A stretch of DNA of 64,000 nucleotides from an uncultured Opitutia bacterium. GTDB taxonomy: Bacteria; Verrucomicrobiota; Verrucomicrobiia; Opitutales; Opitutaceae. This document shows, piece by piece, positions 27,126 through 36,396 of this stretch. The notes under the pieces are model-generated. The model was not told the origin of the DNA, searched no databases, and saw only the letters and a program-made list of their open reading frames with translations. The position numbers and the translations under genes were made by a program. Position 1 is the stretch's first letter; each line of letters starts with the position of its first letter. Location: the NCBI GenBank assembly GCA_903896015.1, contig CAITWF010000117.1, positions 30,775-94,774 of the forward strand, given 5' to 3'.

Positions 27126-28814
27126 ATGAACCACCCCCGGAGTTTCTTTTGCGTCGCCGCGCTGGCCGCCGGTCTGGGCGTGGGGCGTGCGGCGGACCCG
27201 CTACCGACTACTGGCGAAATTGTGGAGCTGCCGAAGTTTGAAGTGACGGACAGCCGCGTGCTGCCACCGCCGGAAAAGTGGCGCTACGCGGCAATTCCGG
27301 GTTTCGAGATCCTCTCGAGTATCTCCGAGCGCGAGACGAAACGCTTCGTGCGCGATTTCCTGCTGCTGCAGGACGCGATCGGTATTCTGCTGCCGGCGAT
27401 CAGCCACGTCGATGTCGCGGTGCCGACGAGCCTCATCCTCTGCGGGCGCGGCGACGGCGCGCAACGTTTCGTGCCGGCCGATCGCGGGGACGACACCTAC
27501 CGCACCGCCGCGTTCTTTTTCGACGATCCGGATCGCGCGGCGATCGTGGTCGATTTTGCGCTGACGGAATTGCAACTCGATGCGGCGACGACGGTCAACG
27601 CCGATGCCTACCGCGAATTCTATAAGGAATACTTCCGGCACATGATCCGACATCAGGCCGGGCGACCGCCGCCGTGGTTCGAGGAGGGGCTCGTGCAGAT
27701 GTTCTCTGCGATCGATTTTGACCGGAAGACGATCACGTTTGCGGAGGTCGGCGACGGTTTCGGCGGGGGCAAGGACAGCGACTTCAACCGGATGCTGCAT
27801 GAACACGTGCTGGTGCCGTTGCCCGAGATGTTTGCGCACGACGTGGTGACGTCGGACGCGTTTTGGTCGGCGCAGTGCTATGCCTTCGTCCACATGTGCC
27901 TCTACGGGCGCGGAAAAATCTACCAGCCGGGGTTCCTGAAATTTCTGGCCCGCGCCTCGCGCGAGCAACCGACCGAGGAAATGTTCAAGGAGTGCTTCAA
28001 GAAAACCTTCAAGCAGATGGAGGTCGAGCTGCGCGGCTACATAGAGTTCACCGATCACAAATACGTCGAGATGCGCGCGAAGAAAGGCCAGGAGCTGCCC
28101 GAGCCGCCGGCCGCCGTGTTGCGTGACGCGACCGAGGCCGAGGCCGGCCGCATCGTCGGCAACGCCCTGCGGCTCGGCGGCCATGGCGGCGATGCGCACC
28201 TCGCGTTGATCGCGCCCTACATCCGCGGTTCGCGCGATCCGCAACTGCTGGCGGCGCTCGGTCTCGATGAGCGGATCGAAGAGCACGACGATCGCGCGAA
28301 AAAATTCCTGGAGGCCGCCGCGCAGTCGAAGGTGGTGCGGCCACGCGCCTACCTCGAACTCGCGCGCCTGCGCTACGAGACCGCGCAGACCGCGAAGGAC
28401 GATGAAGGAAAGTTCACGCTCACGCCCGCGCAGGTGGCGGAGATTCTTGCGCCGCTCGCCGCCGCTGCCGCGCAGCCGCCGCCGCTCCCGGAGGTTTTCG
28501 AACTCGCAGCCGAGGTGTGGTCGCACAGCGCGCAGCCGCCCGGGCCCGCGGACCTCAAGCTGATCAATCAGGGTGTGATGACATTTCCCCGCCGCGCGGT
28601 GCTGCTCGCGCGCGCCGCCGATCTCAACCTGCGCCACGGCGATCCCGAGGACGCGCGGAAGATTATCACATTCGCGCTGGAGGCGCTGCCCAACTCGCCC
28701 GCGCGGATCGCAATCGAGCAGTTGCGCGACGAGCTGCCGCCGGAGCCGCCGAAGCCGGCTGCGGCGCCAGCTTCCTCGTCGTCACCCTCATCGAGGCCAG
28801 CGAAGAAATCCTGA
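27126..28814 (+). CDS. Exported protein, probable inactive gluzincin-like paralogue 1
   Basis: A 562-residue exported protein with a signal peptide (about 1-23). The mature protein opens with EIVELPKFEVTDSR, a motif resembling the plug start of many Opitutaceae TonB-dependent receptors. Around 161-192 the sequence YREFYKEYFRHMIRH...PPWFEEGLVQMF aligns in layout with gluzincin-type peptidases (HExxH plus EEG), but the HExxH histidines are absent: Lys167-Glu168-Tyr-Phe-Arg171. The C-terminal half is helical with TPR-like periodicity and ends in a Pro/Ser-rich tail. It is followed 34 bases later by a clear paralogue. Function unknown. Confidence 0.8.
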   Translation: MNHPRSFFCVAALAAGLGVGRAADPLPTTGEIVELPKFEVTDSRVLPPPEKWRYAAIPGFEILSSISERETKRFVRDFLLLQDAIGILLPAISHVDVAVPTSLILCGRGDGAQRFVPADRGDDTYRTAAFFFDDPDRAAIVVDFALTELQLDAATTVNADAYREFYKEYFRHMIRHQAGRPPPWFEEGLVQMFSAIDFDRKTITFAEVGDGFGGGKDSDFNRMLHEHVLVPLPEMFAHDVVTSDAFWSAQCYAFVHMCLYGRGKIYQPGFLKFLARASREQPTEEMFKECFKKTFKQMEVELRGYIEFTDHKYVEMRAKKGQELPEPPAAVLRDATEAEAGRIVGNALRLGGHGGDAHLALIAPYIRGSRDPQLLAALGLDERIEEHDDRAKKFLEAAAQSKVVRPRAYLELARLRYETAQTAKDDEGKFTLTPAQVAEILAPLAAAAAQPPPLPEVFELAAEVWSHSAQPPGPADLKLINQGVMTFPRRAVLLARAADLNLRHGDPEDARKIITFALEALPNSPARIAIEQLRDELPPEPPKPAAAPASSSSPSSRPAKKS

Positions 28815-28848
28815 AATCTTATCCCGGCCGCTGCGTCTTTTCTTCCCT

Positions 28849-30636
28849 ATGAAGCGCCCGCAACGAATTTTGTCGCGCACCGCCTGCCTCCTGACTGGCG
28901 TGCTCCTCACGTTGGCGCCACTGGCCGCGCAGGAAAAGCCCGCCGGCCCGATCGTCGAGCTGCCGAAATTCGTCGTCACCGATTCGCGCGAGCTGCTGCC
29001 GCCGGAGGCATGGCGGCACGCGGAGATTCCCGGTTTCGAAATCCTCAGCAGTGCGACCGATCGCAGCACGCGGCAGCTCATCCGCGATTTCATCCTGTTC
29101 AAGCAGGCGCTCGGCCTGGTTCTTCCGTTGCCGGCGGGCGACGGGGCGCCGACGGCGTTGATCCTTTGCGGCCGGCGCGGAAATTTCGCGACTTTCGTGC
29201 CCTCGGGAAAATCCACCGCTGATTCGACGCTCGCGAGCATCTATCTCGGCGGTCGCGAGCAGTCCGCCATCGTGATCGATTTTGGCAACGCGACGCTCGA
29301 TCTCGTAGGGCAAAGCACCTCCGATACTGAGCCGGGCGTCGACGCGAGCCGGCTCTCGGTTGATCACAGCAAGCAGCTTTACCGTGAATATGTTCACCAT
29401 CTGCTCGGGCGCGGTGAGCCGCGTCCACCCGCCTGGCTCGAAGAGGGCATGGCGCAGATCGTAATGGCGATGAAGTTCGACAGGGAGAACATCATTTTCG
29501 GCCAGTTGGAGGATCCGAATGAAATTTCCGCGGCGGCGGGTCAGATCGCCAATCTCAACGCGGCCGATGCCGCGGCTGGACTGGCGGCGGATCCGAATGT
29601 CGCGGCGGCGGACGCGCCAATCGAGGACCGCGACTTCAACGCGGCGCTGCGGCACCAAGCGCTGATCCCGATGCTGCAGCTTTTCGCCAGCGCGCACGAT
29701 TCGCCGGAGGCGCTCAATCCGCTCGGTAACAACCGCTGGGCGAAACAGAGCTACGCTTTCGTGCACATGTGTCTTTACGGGCAGAACGGGCGCTATCAAA
29801 AGCCGTTCGCCCAGTTTCTCGCGCGCCTCAGCCGGGCACCCGTGAGCGAGGCGATGTTTCAGGACTGTTTCAAGATGAGCACGAACGCGATGCTCGATGA
29901 ACTGCGCGGCTACATCGGCTTCGCGAACTACAAACAGCAGGAGTATCACGCGAAAAAAGGCGAGGCCTTCGCGGAGCCGCCGCCGCTCGAATTGCGCGAC
30001 GGGACGCAGGCTGAGGTTGGCCGCATGAAGGGTGAAGCGCTGATGCTTGCCGGTCACGCCGACCTCGCGCGGGCGGAGCTGCGCGCGGCCTACATCCGCG
30101 GCGAACGCGATCCGGCGCTACTCGCCGCGCTCGGCATTTTCGATCACGCCACGGGCGAGGACGATCAGGCGCGGAAATTTCTTGAGGCGGCGGTCGCCGC
30201 CAATGTCGTTCGTCCGGCGGCCTACCTGGCACTTGCGCAAATACGGTTTGCCGACGCGACCGCGAAGCCGGAAGGTGCGGACGGGAGCTTTTCGCCCGCG
30301 CAGTTTTCTCGCGTGCAGGAGCTGTTGCTCACCGCCCGCAAGCAGCCGCCGTCGCTGGCCGGCGTCTACGAACTGCTGGCCGATGCTTGGGCGCACACCG
30401 CGGTGAAGCCGAAAAAAGAAGACGTGGCTGTGTTGGTCGAGGGCGTGCGGACTTTTCCGACGCGGCTGAAACTGCTCTACCAGACATCGGTCTTCTGCGT
30501 GGACGCCGACATGAACGACATCGCCGTCCCGCTCGTCGATTACGGCCTGAAGATCGCGCCCGATGCGAAGAGCCGGGCGCCCTTCGAAAAACTCAAGGCC
30601 ACACTGCCCGCTGCGGCGAGACCGCCGGGCCGCTGA
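28849..30636 (+). CDS. Exported protein, probable inactive gluzincin-like paralogue 2
   Basis: A 595-residue exported protein with a signal peptide (about 1-28) and the same plan as the gene before it: [19 protein letters not shown] at the mature start, [22 protein letters not shown], then YREYVHHLL...[13 protein letters not shown] at about 178-205 and a helical C-terminal half with [16 protein letters not shown]. The position of the catalytic HExxH reads Arg179-Glu180-Tyr-Val-His183, so the first zinc histidine is missing here too. An Ala-rich insert occurs near 225-260. The two genes arose by tandem duplication and are likely co-transcribed. Confidence 0.8.
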   Translation: MKRPQRILSRTACLLTGVLLTLAPLAAQEKPAGPIVELPKFVVTDSRELLPPEAWRHAEIPGFEILSSATDRSTRQLIRDFILFKQALGLVLPLPAGDGAPTALILCGRRGNFATFVPSGKSTADSTLASIYLGGREQSAIVIDFGNATLDLVGQSTSDTEPGVDASRLSVDHSKQLYREYVHHLLGRGEPRPPAWLEEGMAQIVMAMKFDRENIIFGQLEDPNEISAAAGQIANLNAADAAAGLAADPNVAAADAPIEDRDFNAALRHQALIPMLQLFASAHDSPEALNPLGNNRWAKQSYAFVHMCLYGQNGRYQKPFAQFLARLSRAPVSEAMFQDCFKMSTNAMLDELRGYIGFANYKQQEYHAKKGEAFAEPPPLELRDGTQAEVGRMKGEALMLAGHADLARAELRAAYIRGERDPALLAALGIFDHATGEDDQARKFLEAAVAANVVRPAAYLALAQIRFADATAKPEGADGSFSPAQFSRVQELLLTARKQPPSLAGVYELLADAWAHTAVKPKKEDVAVLVEGVRTFPTRLKLLYQTSVFCVDADMNDIAVPLVDYGLKIAPDAKSRAPFEKLKATLPAAARPPGR

Positions 30637-30647
30637 ATTTTTTCGCC

Positions 30648-30962
30648 ATGATCCGCAAAGCCTTCGTCATGTCCGTGCATCCCGGTTCCGAAGCCGAATA
30701 CGAGCGCCGCCACCGCCCGATTTGGCCCGAACTTGAAGCAACCTTAAAAGTGCACGGCGTCCATAACTACTCGATCTTCCTGCATCCCGAGACGCGCCAG
30801 CTTTTCGCCTACGCCGAAATCGAAAGCGAGGAACGCTGGGCCGCGATTGCACAGACCGAGGTCTGCCGGCGCTGGTGGAAGCACATGGACCCACTGATGC
30901 CCGGCAACCCCGACCACAGCCCGACCGCGCGCGAGCTGCGCGAGGTGTTTCACATCGAGTGA
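30648..30962 (+). CDS. rhaM: L-rhamnose mutarotase
   Basis: Interconverts alpha- and beta-L-rhamnopyranose. The 104-residue protein has the RhaM N-terminus [26 protein letters not shown], the [15 protein letters not shown] strand, and [17 protein letters not shown], where the family reads WWxxMxxxMPxNxD. Length is normal. The start ATG lies 11 bases after the second paralogue, so it may be read from the same transcript. No rhamnose isomerase, kinase or aldolase genes are in the window. Confidence 0.93.
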   Translation: MIRKAFVMSVHPGSEAEYERRHRPIWPELEATLKVHGVHNYSIFLHPETRQLFAYAEIESEERWAAIAQTEVCRRWWKHMDPLMPGNPDHSPTARELREVFHIE

Positions 30963-30981
30963 AATCCCCTCGTGGAATGTG

Positions 30982-31051
30982 GGGCGTTTGTCTTGCCGAC
31001 GCCGCGCTGGAGTCGATCGAACAAGGCACGGCGTCAGCAAAACTGACGCCC
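30982..31051. repeat. Short palindromic repeat, family 1, copy A
   Basis: Two 23-base arms, 30982-31004 and 31029-31051, form an imperfect inverted repeat around a 24-base loop. The left arm begins GGGCGTTTGTCTTGC and matches copy C (45781) at 21 of 23 positions. The element fills the gap between rhaM and the convergent esterase gene. Copies B and C are at 39549-39613 and 45781-45845. Confidence 0.75.
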
Positions 31052-31061
31052 TACGACAGAA

Positions 31062-31808
31062 TTATTTCACCCACTGTGCGAGCGAAAGTTTCTGCTCGCG
31101 GATTTGGGCGGCGACGAGTTCAGCGACATGGACGGCCCCGGCTTCGACGAAGTGGGTGTTATCCTGCGAGCCCTTCGGGAGTTTTTCGAATTTGCCCGGC
31201 TCGATCCACATGAAGAACTTTTTGGAAGGCTCATCGCCGACTTCCTGCAGCCACTTCGAAGTCGCGACTTCGAGATCGAGTAGGTCGACTTTTTCCTCAA
31301 CGGCGACGGCGCGGATGGCGTCGGGGTAAACCCCGTGCGTCGGTTGGAGTTTTCCGTTGGCATCGAATTTCCGCCGCGCGACGGGTGTCGCGAGAATCGG
31401 CGTGGCTTTCTTTTCGCGCACGTCTTTCACAAAGCGGCGGAGGTTCCCGGAGAACGTGGTTTTCGGATCGGTGCCGATCTTGGGATTCTCGACCTTTTCG
31501 TCGTTGTGGCCAAATTGGATGATCACGAAGTCGCCGGGTTGGAGCGCGGTGACAAGGCGCGCCCAGCGGCCCTCGTCGATGAAGCTCCGGGTGCTGCGGC
31601 CATTCACGGCGTGATTCTGGATCATCGCCGGGTCTTTCATGAGGCCGTGCAACGCCATGCCCCAGCCGCGCTCAGGGAGATCGAGCGGCTTGGTGGCCAT
31701 GGTCGAATCGCCGGCGAGATAGACGAGCGGCGCGGCATCGGCGGCGCGAAGCGTGCTGATAAGACCAACCGCAAGAAAGAAGCTAAGTGTGCGGAGAAGG
31801 GTTTTCAT
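31062..31808 (-). CDS. Exported SGNH esterase, rhamnogalacturonan acetylesterase-like (CE12 type)
   Basis: A 248-residue exported esterase likely to remove acetyl groups from pectin rhamnogalacturonan or related sugars. The signal peptide covers about residues 1-23. SGNH motifs are GDSTMA with the nucleophile Ser35, NGRSTRSFIDEGRW with the oxyanion Gly, GHND with Asn102, and DNTHF with Asp216 and His219. The GDST and GRSTRSF forms are typical of the RGAE subgroup. It lies convergent to rhaM across palindromic repeat A, consistent with a rhamnose/pectin theme. Confidence 0.88.
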   Translation of the reverse strand: MKTLLRTLSFFLAVGLISTLRAADAAPLVYLAGDSTMATKPLDLPERGWGMALHGLMKDPAMIQNHAVNGRSTRSFIDEGRWARLVTALQPGDFVIIQFGHNDEKVENPKIGTDPKTTFSGNLRRFVKDVREKKATPILATPVARRKFDANGKLQPTHGVYPDAIRAVAVEEKVDLLDLEVATSKWLQEVGDEPSKKFFMWIEPGKFEKLPKGSQDNTHFVEAGAVHVAELVAAQIREQKLSLAQWVK

Positions 31809-31833
31809 TTTAATAAAGAATTTCCCCCGAAGG

Positions 31834-31892
31834 ACGCGAATGCGTACGAATAGGTTCGGGTTGGATTGAGATGTATTCGCGCTATTTCGCGT
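31834..31892. repeat. Imperfect palindromic repeat (ACGCGAA...GCGAATA type)
   Basis: Arms of 19 bases at 31834-31852 and 31874-31892 match as an inverted repeat at 14 of 19 positions, with conserved outer ACGCGAA and inner CGAATA blocks. It lies in the gap between the dehydratase and esterase genes (both minus strand). It is similar in style to the elements at 7303 and 41123. Confidence 0.5.
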
Positions 31893-31902
31893 GATCGGCG
31901 GG

Positions 31903-32853
31903 CTACCTCTTCATCCACGGTAGCGCGTCGAGGTCGACGTTGCCGCCAGAGAGGATGATGCCGGTGCGTTTTCCTTTCACGTCGATCCTGGTTTCCATGA
32001 TCGCGGCGTAAGGGACGGCGCAACTCGGCTCGATGATGATCTTCATCACTTCCCATATCTGGCGCATCGCGGCGACGATGCTTTCCTCGGAAACCGTGAC
32101 GATCGCGTCGACGTTGTGGCGGACAAGCGGAAAATTTTTCTCGCCGAGAGAGGTGCGCAGCCCGTCGGCGATGGTGGAGCTCTTCTCAAGCGGGATGAGC
32201 CGACCGGCGGCGAACGATCGCGCGGCGTCGTCGGCGTCGGCAGGCTCTGCGGCGATCACTTTGATGCCGGGCTTCGCGCCTTTGGCAGCAACGGCGGTGC
32301 CGGAGAGCAGCCCGCCGCCGCCGACGGGCGCGATCACGAGATCGAGGTGGGGCGCCTGTTCGAGGAGTTCGAGCGTCGCGGTGCCCTGACCGGCCATGAC
32401 GGCGTAGTCGTTGTAGGGGTGAACGAGGCGCGCGCCGGTCTCCGCCATCACGCGGGCGCAGGTCGACTCGCGGGCGGCGAGCGTGGGCTCGCAGAGGACG
32501 ATGATGCCACCGTTACGACGGACGGACTCGATTTTCGATCTCGGCGCATTGGTCGGCATCACGATGTGGGCGGGGATGCCGCGGAGCCGGGCGGCGCGGG
32601 CGAGCGCGGCGGCGTGGTTGCCGGAGGAGTGAGTGGCAACGCCGTTCTTCGCCTCGGCGTCGGTGAGAGAAAAGACGGCGTTGGCGGCGCCGCGGGCTTT
32701 GAAGGCGCCGATCTTCTGGAAGTTTTCGCACTTAAAAAACAGGCTGCCCCCGCAGAGCGCGTCGAGCGTGGCGCTCGTCAGGACGGGCGTGCGGTGGATG
32801 TAAGGCGCGATGCGCGAGTGCGCGGCGCGGATGGCGGCGAGATCGAGCGACAT
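31903..32853 (-). CDS. PLP-dependent threonine/serine dehydratase or serine racemase
   Basis: A 316-residue fold-type II PLP enzyme that deaminates threonine or serine to the oxo acid, or racemises serine. The PLP lysine is Lys52 in KIGAFKARGAANAV; other motifs are SSGNHAAALA (asparagine loop), the phosphate-binding GGGGLLSG near 180, and SGGNVD near the end. It lacks the C-terminal ACT regulatory domain of biosynthetic IlvA, as do catabolic dehydratases and serine racemases. The ATG at 32853 gives the conserved family N-terminus (LAAIRAAHSRIAPYIHRTPV). It is monocistronic and divergent from the glyoxalase gene. Confidence 0.92.
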   Translation of the reverse strand: MSLDLAAIRAAHSRIAPYIHRTPVLTSATLDALCGGSLFFKCENFQKIGAFKARGAANAVFSLTDAEAKNGVATHSSGNHAAALARAARLRGIPAHIVMPTNAPRSKIESVRRNGGIIVLCEPTLAARESTCARVMAETGARLVHPYNDYAVMAGQGTATLELLEQAPHLDLVIAPVGGGGLLSGTAVAAKGAKPGIKVIAAEPADADDAARSFAAGRLIPLEKSSTIADGLRTSLGEKNFPLVRHNVDAIVTVSEESIVAAMRQIWEVMKIIIEPSCAVPYAAIMETRIDVKGKRTGIILSGGNVDLDALPWMKR

Positions 32854-32909
32854 GGGAAAGTAAGGCGTGCAGCTTGCGTGGATGGGCAATCTCATGCAAC
32901 CTCACGCGC

Positions 32910-33293
32910 ATGGTCAAAAAACTTCTTCACACCCGGATGCGCGTGAACGATCTCGAGCGGACGGTGAAATTTTACGAGCAGGCGCTTGAGCTGAAAATTG
33001 CCCGCCGCAGCATCTCGCCGCGTGGTGCGCAGATCGTTTTTCTTGCGACGCCGAACAGCCACGAGGAAATCGAAATCTGCCAGATGCCGCCGGGCGCGCC
33101 GTCCGTGCAAGTGCAGCCCGACCTGATGCACCTCGCGTTTGAGGTGGACGATCTCGCGAAGTTCGCCGCGGCAATCGAGCACAAGGGTTTCAAGCTGAGC
33201 GACGGGCCGACGCCGACAGGTAGCGGTTCGGTCATCGCGTTTATCGACGCGCCCGAGGGCTACGAGGTGGAATTGATTCAGCGGGCGAAGTGA
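32910..33293 (+). CDS. Lactoylglutathione lyase-like VOC protein
   Basis: A 127-residue glyoxalase I-like protein. Metal ligands expected of GloA are all seen: His7 in LLHTRMRV, the Glu in EEIEIC, His in LMHLAFEV and the C-terminal Glu in GYEVELIQ. NDLERTVKFYEQALELK near residue 13 is the standard VOC beta-alpha unit. It would convert the methylglyoxal-thiol adduct to a lactoyl thioester. The 3' end overlaps the convergent DNA glycosylase gene by 53 bases. ATG at 32910 was chosen because it directly precedes the first VOC strand. Confidence 0.87.
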   Translation: MVKKLLHTRMRVNDLERTVKFYEQALELKIARRSISPRGAQIVFLATPNSHEEIEICQMPPGAPSVQVQPDLMHLAFEVDDLAKFAAAIEHKGFKLSDGPTPTGSGSVIAFIDAPEGYEVELIQRAK

Positions 33294-34197
33294 GCACATT
33301 GCGCGCGTGGGCGCGCTCGTAGGCGAAGAGAAACTGCTGCGCGAAACCGGCGAGCGGCCCGAAGTGGGCGCGGCCAAACTGCGCGACCGGCGCCGGTTTC
33401 CAGTCGTCGAGGCCGTAGCGTCGCGCCATCGTTTTCAGAATCCACACGTCGACGGGAAACGCCTCAAGCCGGCCCGCGCCGAACAACAGTACGCAGTCAG
33501 CGATTTTTTCGCCGACGCCGGGGAGCGAGCAGAGGCGGATTTTCGCGGCGGCGTAGGGGAGCGATTCCGTTTCGTCGAGCCAGCCGGGTAGCGCGGCGAG
33601 AAATTTCGCGGTCTGCGTGATGTAGCGTGCGCGGAAACCGAGCAGGCACGCTCGGAGCTCGGCTTCGGGAATGACGGCGAGTTCGGGCCACGTCGGGAGC
33701 GCGCGAAAATCCGGCGCGATCGTGCGGCCGTGGCGCTCGGCGAGCAGCGCGAGCATCTGCTTGATTTGGACGATCTGTTTCGTCGCGCTGCACAGGAAGC
33801 CGAGGAGTGTTTCGCCAAATGGCTGGCGCAGGATGCGCAGGCCGCGAAATTCTGCGAGGCACGCGGCGAGATGCGCGTCGCTGCGCCACGGTAGCGAATC
33901 GGCGAGCGCGGAAAAATCGCGATCGAGGGCGAAGTAGCGCGGAAGTTCGCGCGCGACGTGCGCGTGCAGCGCGGCGGGCGCGGACCAGGCGAGCGTGCCG
34001 TCCGGTTCGAGTCGCACGCGCGCGGCGCAGTCGGACCACCTGCCGAGCCACGAACTAGCGGGCTCGCGTCGCCAACGGAAGGCCTGGCCGCCGTCGAGGG
34101 TTTCCGCGAGCACGCGGGCGTCGATCGGCGGAATTTCGTTGAGCGGCTGCCAATCGGACCACCCGGCGGGGTGTGTCACTTCGGCGGATTTTCCCAC
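33241..34197 (-). CDS. 8-oxoguanine DNA glycosylase, OGG1 type
   Basis: Removes oxidised guanine from DNA and nicks the strand (HhH-GPD superfamily). The 318-residue protein has an N-terminal OGG-N-like domain (GGQAFRWRRE near 36-45) and the helix-hairpin-helix LCSLPGVGEKIADCVLLFGAGRLEAFPVDVWI, in which Lys231 and Asp250 sit where human OGG1 has its catalytic Lys249 and Asp268, with the same 19-residue spacing. The start is a GTG at 34197 inside the 3' end of the gene before it on this strand. The C-terminus overlaps the convergent glyoxalase gene by 53 bases. Confidence 0.9.
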   Translation of the reverse strand: MGKSAEVTHPAGWSDWQPLNEIPPIDARVLAETLDGGQAFRWRREPASSWLGRWSDCAARVRLEPDGTLAWSAPAALHAHVARELPRYFALDRDFSALADSLPWRSDAHLAACLAEFRGLRILRQPFGETLLGFLCSATKQIVQIKQMLALLAERHGRTIAPDFRALPTWPELAVIPEAELRACLLGFRARYITQTAKFLAALPGWLDETESLPYAAAKIRLCSLPGVGEKIADCVLLFGAGRLEAFPVDVWILKTMARRYGLDDWKPAPVAQFGRAHFGPLAGFAQQFLFAYERAHARNVLTSPAESIPPRSPRARR

Positions 34198-34652
34198 AGG
34201 AAACTTTTCTGCTCAGCGAGTACGCGGCCATCGGCGTCGAGTAGTGCGAGCCGCCACGCCGCCGGCCGCGCTTTCGCGCCGCCGGGCCAGTCGGCACCGG
34301 TGAGGCCGAGTTCGAACACCGGGCGCGCGTTGGGTGCCGCCGGGCTGGCGGAGAACGAGAACGTTTTCGCCTCGGGCGCGTCGGGGCGGATTACCTGAAG
34401 TTCAAATTTCGTGCCCGCCGTGGGCACGCCGCGCTCGAAATGCACGAGGAAATAGAATCCAGCGCGGACCTCGGCGTGCGTGCGGAGGATCGTGTGGCCG
34501 CCGGTATTTTCGCCGCCGCCGAGATACTCGCTGATCCGATCGAAGTCGGCTGCGTCATGCCATTCGGCGCCGATGCGCGCAAAGGCGAGGTCCCCGGCGT
34601 GCGCGCGGGCGAGCAAAACGAGCAGCAGCAGAGCGGGAAGGAGCGAACGCAT
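34176..34652 (-). CDS. Hypothetical exported protein
   Basis: A 158-residue protein with a clean signal peptide (residues 1-19, ending RAHAG). The mature part is rich in beta strands and aromatic residues (HAEVRAGFYFLVHFERG and similar) with no cysteine, suggesting a small periplasmic beta-sandwich. It overlaps the OGG gene by 22 bases, so the two are translationally coupled, and it lies 40 bases after the OppA-like gene on the same strand. No family recognised. Confidence 0.72.
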   Translation of the reverse strand: MRSLLPALLLLVLLARAHAGDLAFARIGAEWHDAADFDRISEYLGGGENTGGHTILRTHAEVRAGFYFLVHFERGVPTAGTKFELQVIRPDAPEAKTFSFSASPAAPNARPVFELGLTGADWPGGAKARPAAWRLALLDADGRVLAEQKSFLWENPPK

Positions 34653-34692
34653 GGGGAAAGGTTGGGCGGTCGCGGCGCGCAGGACAACGAAA

Positions 34693-36312
34693 TCAGTTGT
34701 GCAGTTCTACGCGCTGGAAGCGGTGCAGGCCGAGCGGCGCCGGGTCCCAGTTTTTCACGGCGGGGTGGATTAGGTAAGTGCGCGTGCGATAAACGATCGG
34801 CGCCACGGGCGCAGTTTCGAGAAGGATGGTCTCGGCATTTTGCAGCAGCACAAAGCGCTTCCGTGGATCGGCCGTCACGGCCGCTTGATCGAGCAGCGAG
34901 TCGTATTCATGGTTGCCCCAGCCGGTCCAGTTCTGGCCATTGCCGGTGCGAAAGATGTCGAGAAATGTGACGGGATCGGCGAAGTCGGCGGTCCAGCCGC
35001 CGAGGGCCAGCGTGTGGGCGAGGGTCTGCTCGTTTTGGAAAAGTGTTTTCTGCTCGTAGGGTTCGATCGCGATGTGGATGCCGAGTTCTCGCTGCCACAT
35101 AGCTTGGAGCGCCTCCATCATCTTGGGCTGCGATTCGTCGTTGAGTACCTGAACTGGAACGACGGGAAAATTTTTTCCTCCGGAAAAACCGGCCTCGGCG
35201 AGCAGGCGGCGGGCTTCACCGTAGTCCGTGTGCTCCTTGGCGCGCGGCTCATAGCCGCCGCAGTCGGGCGGGACCATGGTGGGTGCCGCGACGAAGGCGC
35301 CGTCCAGAACGCTTTTGGAGATCGCATCACGATCGATCGCGAGCGCGAGCGCACGGCGCACGCGGGGATCAGTGAAGGGCGGCTTCGTCACGTTGAAGTT
35401 CAGGTAGGTGATGTTCAGGAGCGGATCGATGCGCAGCGGCGAGGGCGCCTGTGCCTTATAGGTGGCGATTTTGGATTTCGGCACGTCAAAGGTGATGTGC
35501 ATCTGGCCGGCTCGGAAGTTATGATCCTCGGTGTCGGCTTTTTCGGTGGGGAAGAAAATCACCCGCTCAAGTTTCGTGTGGGCGTCGTCCCAATAGCGCG
35601 GGTTGCGCGTGACGATGACGCGGGCGTTTGGCGTCCACTCGGAGAGGATAAATGGGCCGTTGCCCACGAGGTTGCCGGGGCGTGTCCAGCGGTTTCCACG
35701 ATCGTTGAGCGGTCCGAACCTTTCGATTGTGGCGCGGTGGACGGGCATCCACGTCGAGTGCGTCGCCAGCGCGGGGAGATAGGGTGTGGGGTGTTCGAGG
35801 CGGATGCGCAATGTGCGTTCGTCGACAGCCTCGACGCCAACCGCGGAAAATTCTTTTACGGTGCCTTTGTTAAACGCCTCCGCGTTTTTGATCGGCCAAA
35901 GCATGTAGGAATAAGTCGAGCCGAACTCGGGTGCGAGAATCCGTTGAAAGGAAAAAGCGAAATCCCCAGCGGTGACCGGATCGCCGTTCGACCAGCGCGC
36001 GGTGCCCCGGAGGTGAAACGTGTAGGTCAGGCCGTCGGGCGAAGTTTCCCATTTTTCGGCGACTCCAGGGAGAGCCTGCGAGGTTTTCTCATCGAGCACG
36101 GTCAGACCCTCGAAGAGTGCGGTGAGGATAATGCCGTCGGTTAGTGAATCGACGACGTGCGGATCGAGCGTGGCGGGCTCATTCTGGTTGCCGACGAGCA
36201 GCGTGTGCGTGCGGATGCCAGCCTCGACGGGCGTCTCGCGTTTCGCACAGCTCGTGAGACCGAGGGGGGCGAGGATCAGGCAAAAAAACGAAACTGGAAC
36301 GCGGGAGCGCAT
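34693..36312 (-). CDS. Oligopeptide ABC transporter substrate-binding lipoprotein (OppA type)
   Basis: A 539-residue SBP family 5 protein. The N-terminus is a lipoprotein signal with lipobox LTSC (Cys22). Then come LLVGNQNEPATLDPHVV, the domain I start, WSNGDPVTAGDFAFSFQRIL near 120, DPRVRRALALAIDRDAI near 330 and the C-terminal GWGNHEYDSLLDQA. It should bind peptides at the outer face of the inner membrane. No opp/dpp permease or ATPase genes adjoin it, so it is an orphan. Start ATG at 36312 keeps the lipobox at the correct distance. It is divergent from the sigma factor gene across 84 bases. Confidence 0.92.
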   Translation of the reverse strand: MRSRVPVSFFCLILAPLGLTSCAKRETPVEAGIRTHTLLVGNQNEPATLDPHVVDSLTDGIILTALFEGLTVLDEKTSQALPGVAEKWETSPDGLTYTFHLRGTARWSNGDPVTAGDFAFSFQRILAPEFGSTYSYMLWPIKNAEAFNKGTVKEFSAVGVEAVDERTLRIRLEHPTPYLPALATHSTWMPVHRATIERFGPLNDRGNRWTRPGNLVGNGPFILSEWTPNARVIVTRNPRYWDDAHTKLERVIFFPTEKADTEDHNFRAGQMHITFDVPKSKIATYKAQAPSPLRIDPLLNITYLNFNVTKPPFTDPRVRRALALAIDRDAISKSVLDGAFVAAPTMVPPDCGGYEPRAKEHTDYGEARRLLAEAGFSGGKNFPVVPVQVLNDESQPKMMEALQAMWQRELGIHIAIEPYEQKTLFQNEQTLAHTLALGGWTADFADPVTFLDIFRTGNGQNWTGWGNHEYDSLLDQAAVTADPRKRFVLLQNAETILLETAPVAPIVYRTRTYLIHPAVKNWDPAPLGLHRFQRVELHN

Positions 36313-36396
36313 GTCGCAGGGAAACCGCGCCTCGCCCCGGAGGCAAAAATCTTTTCTAAGAAAGCACGCGGCCGCGCGTTTTACCGGAGAACCCTC

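Noticed and set aside
34840..36144. 434-residue plus-strand open frame over the OppA-like gene
   Set aside because: Shadow of the OppA frame; no family signature, while the opposite strand has a full lipoprotein signal and SBP motifs.
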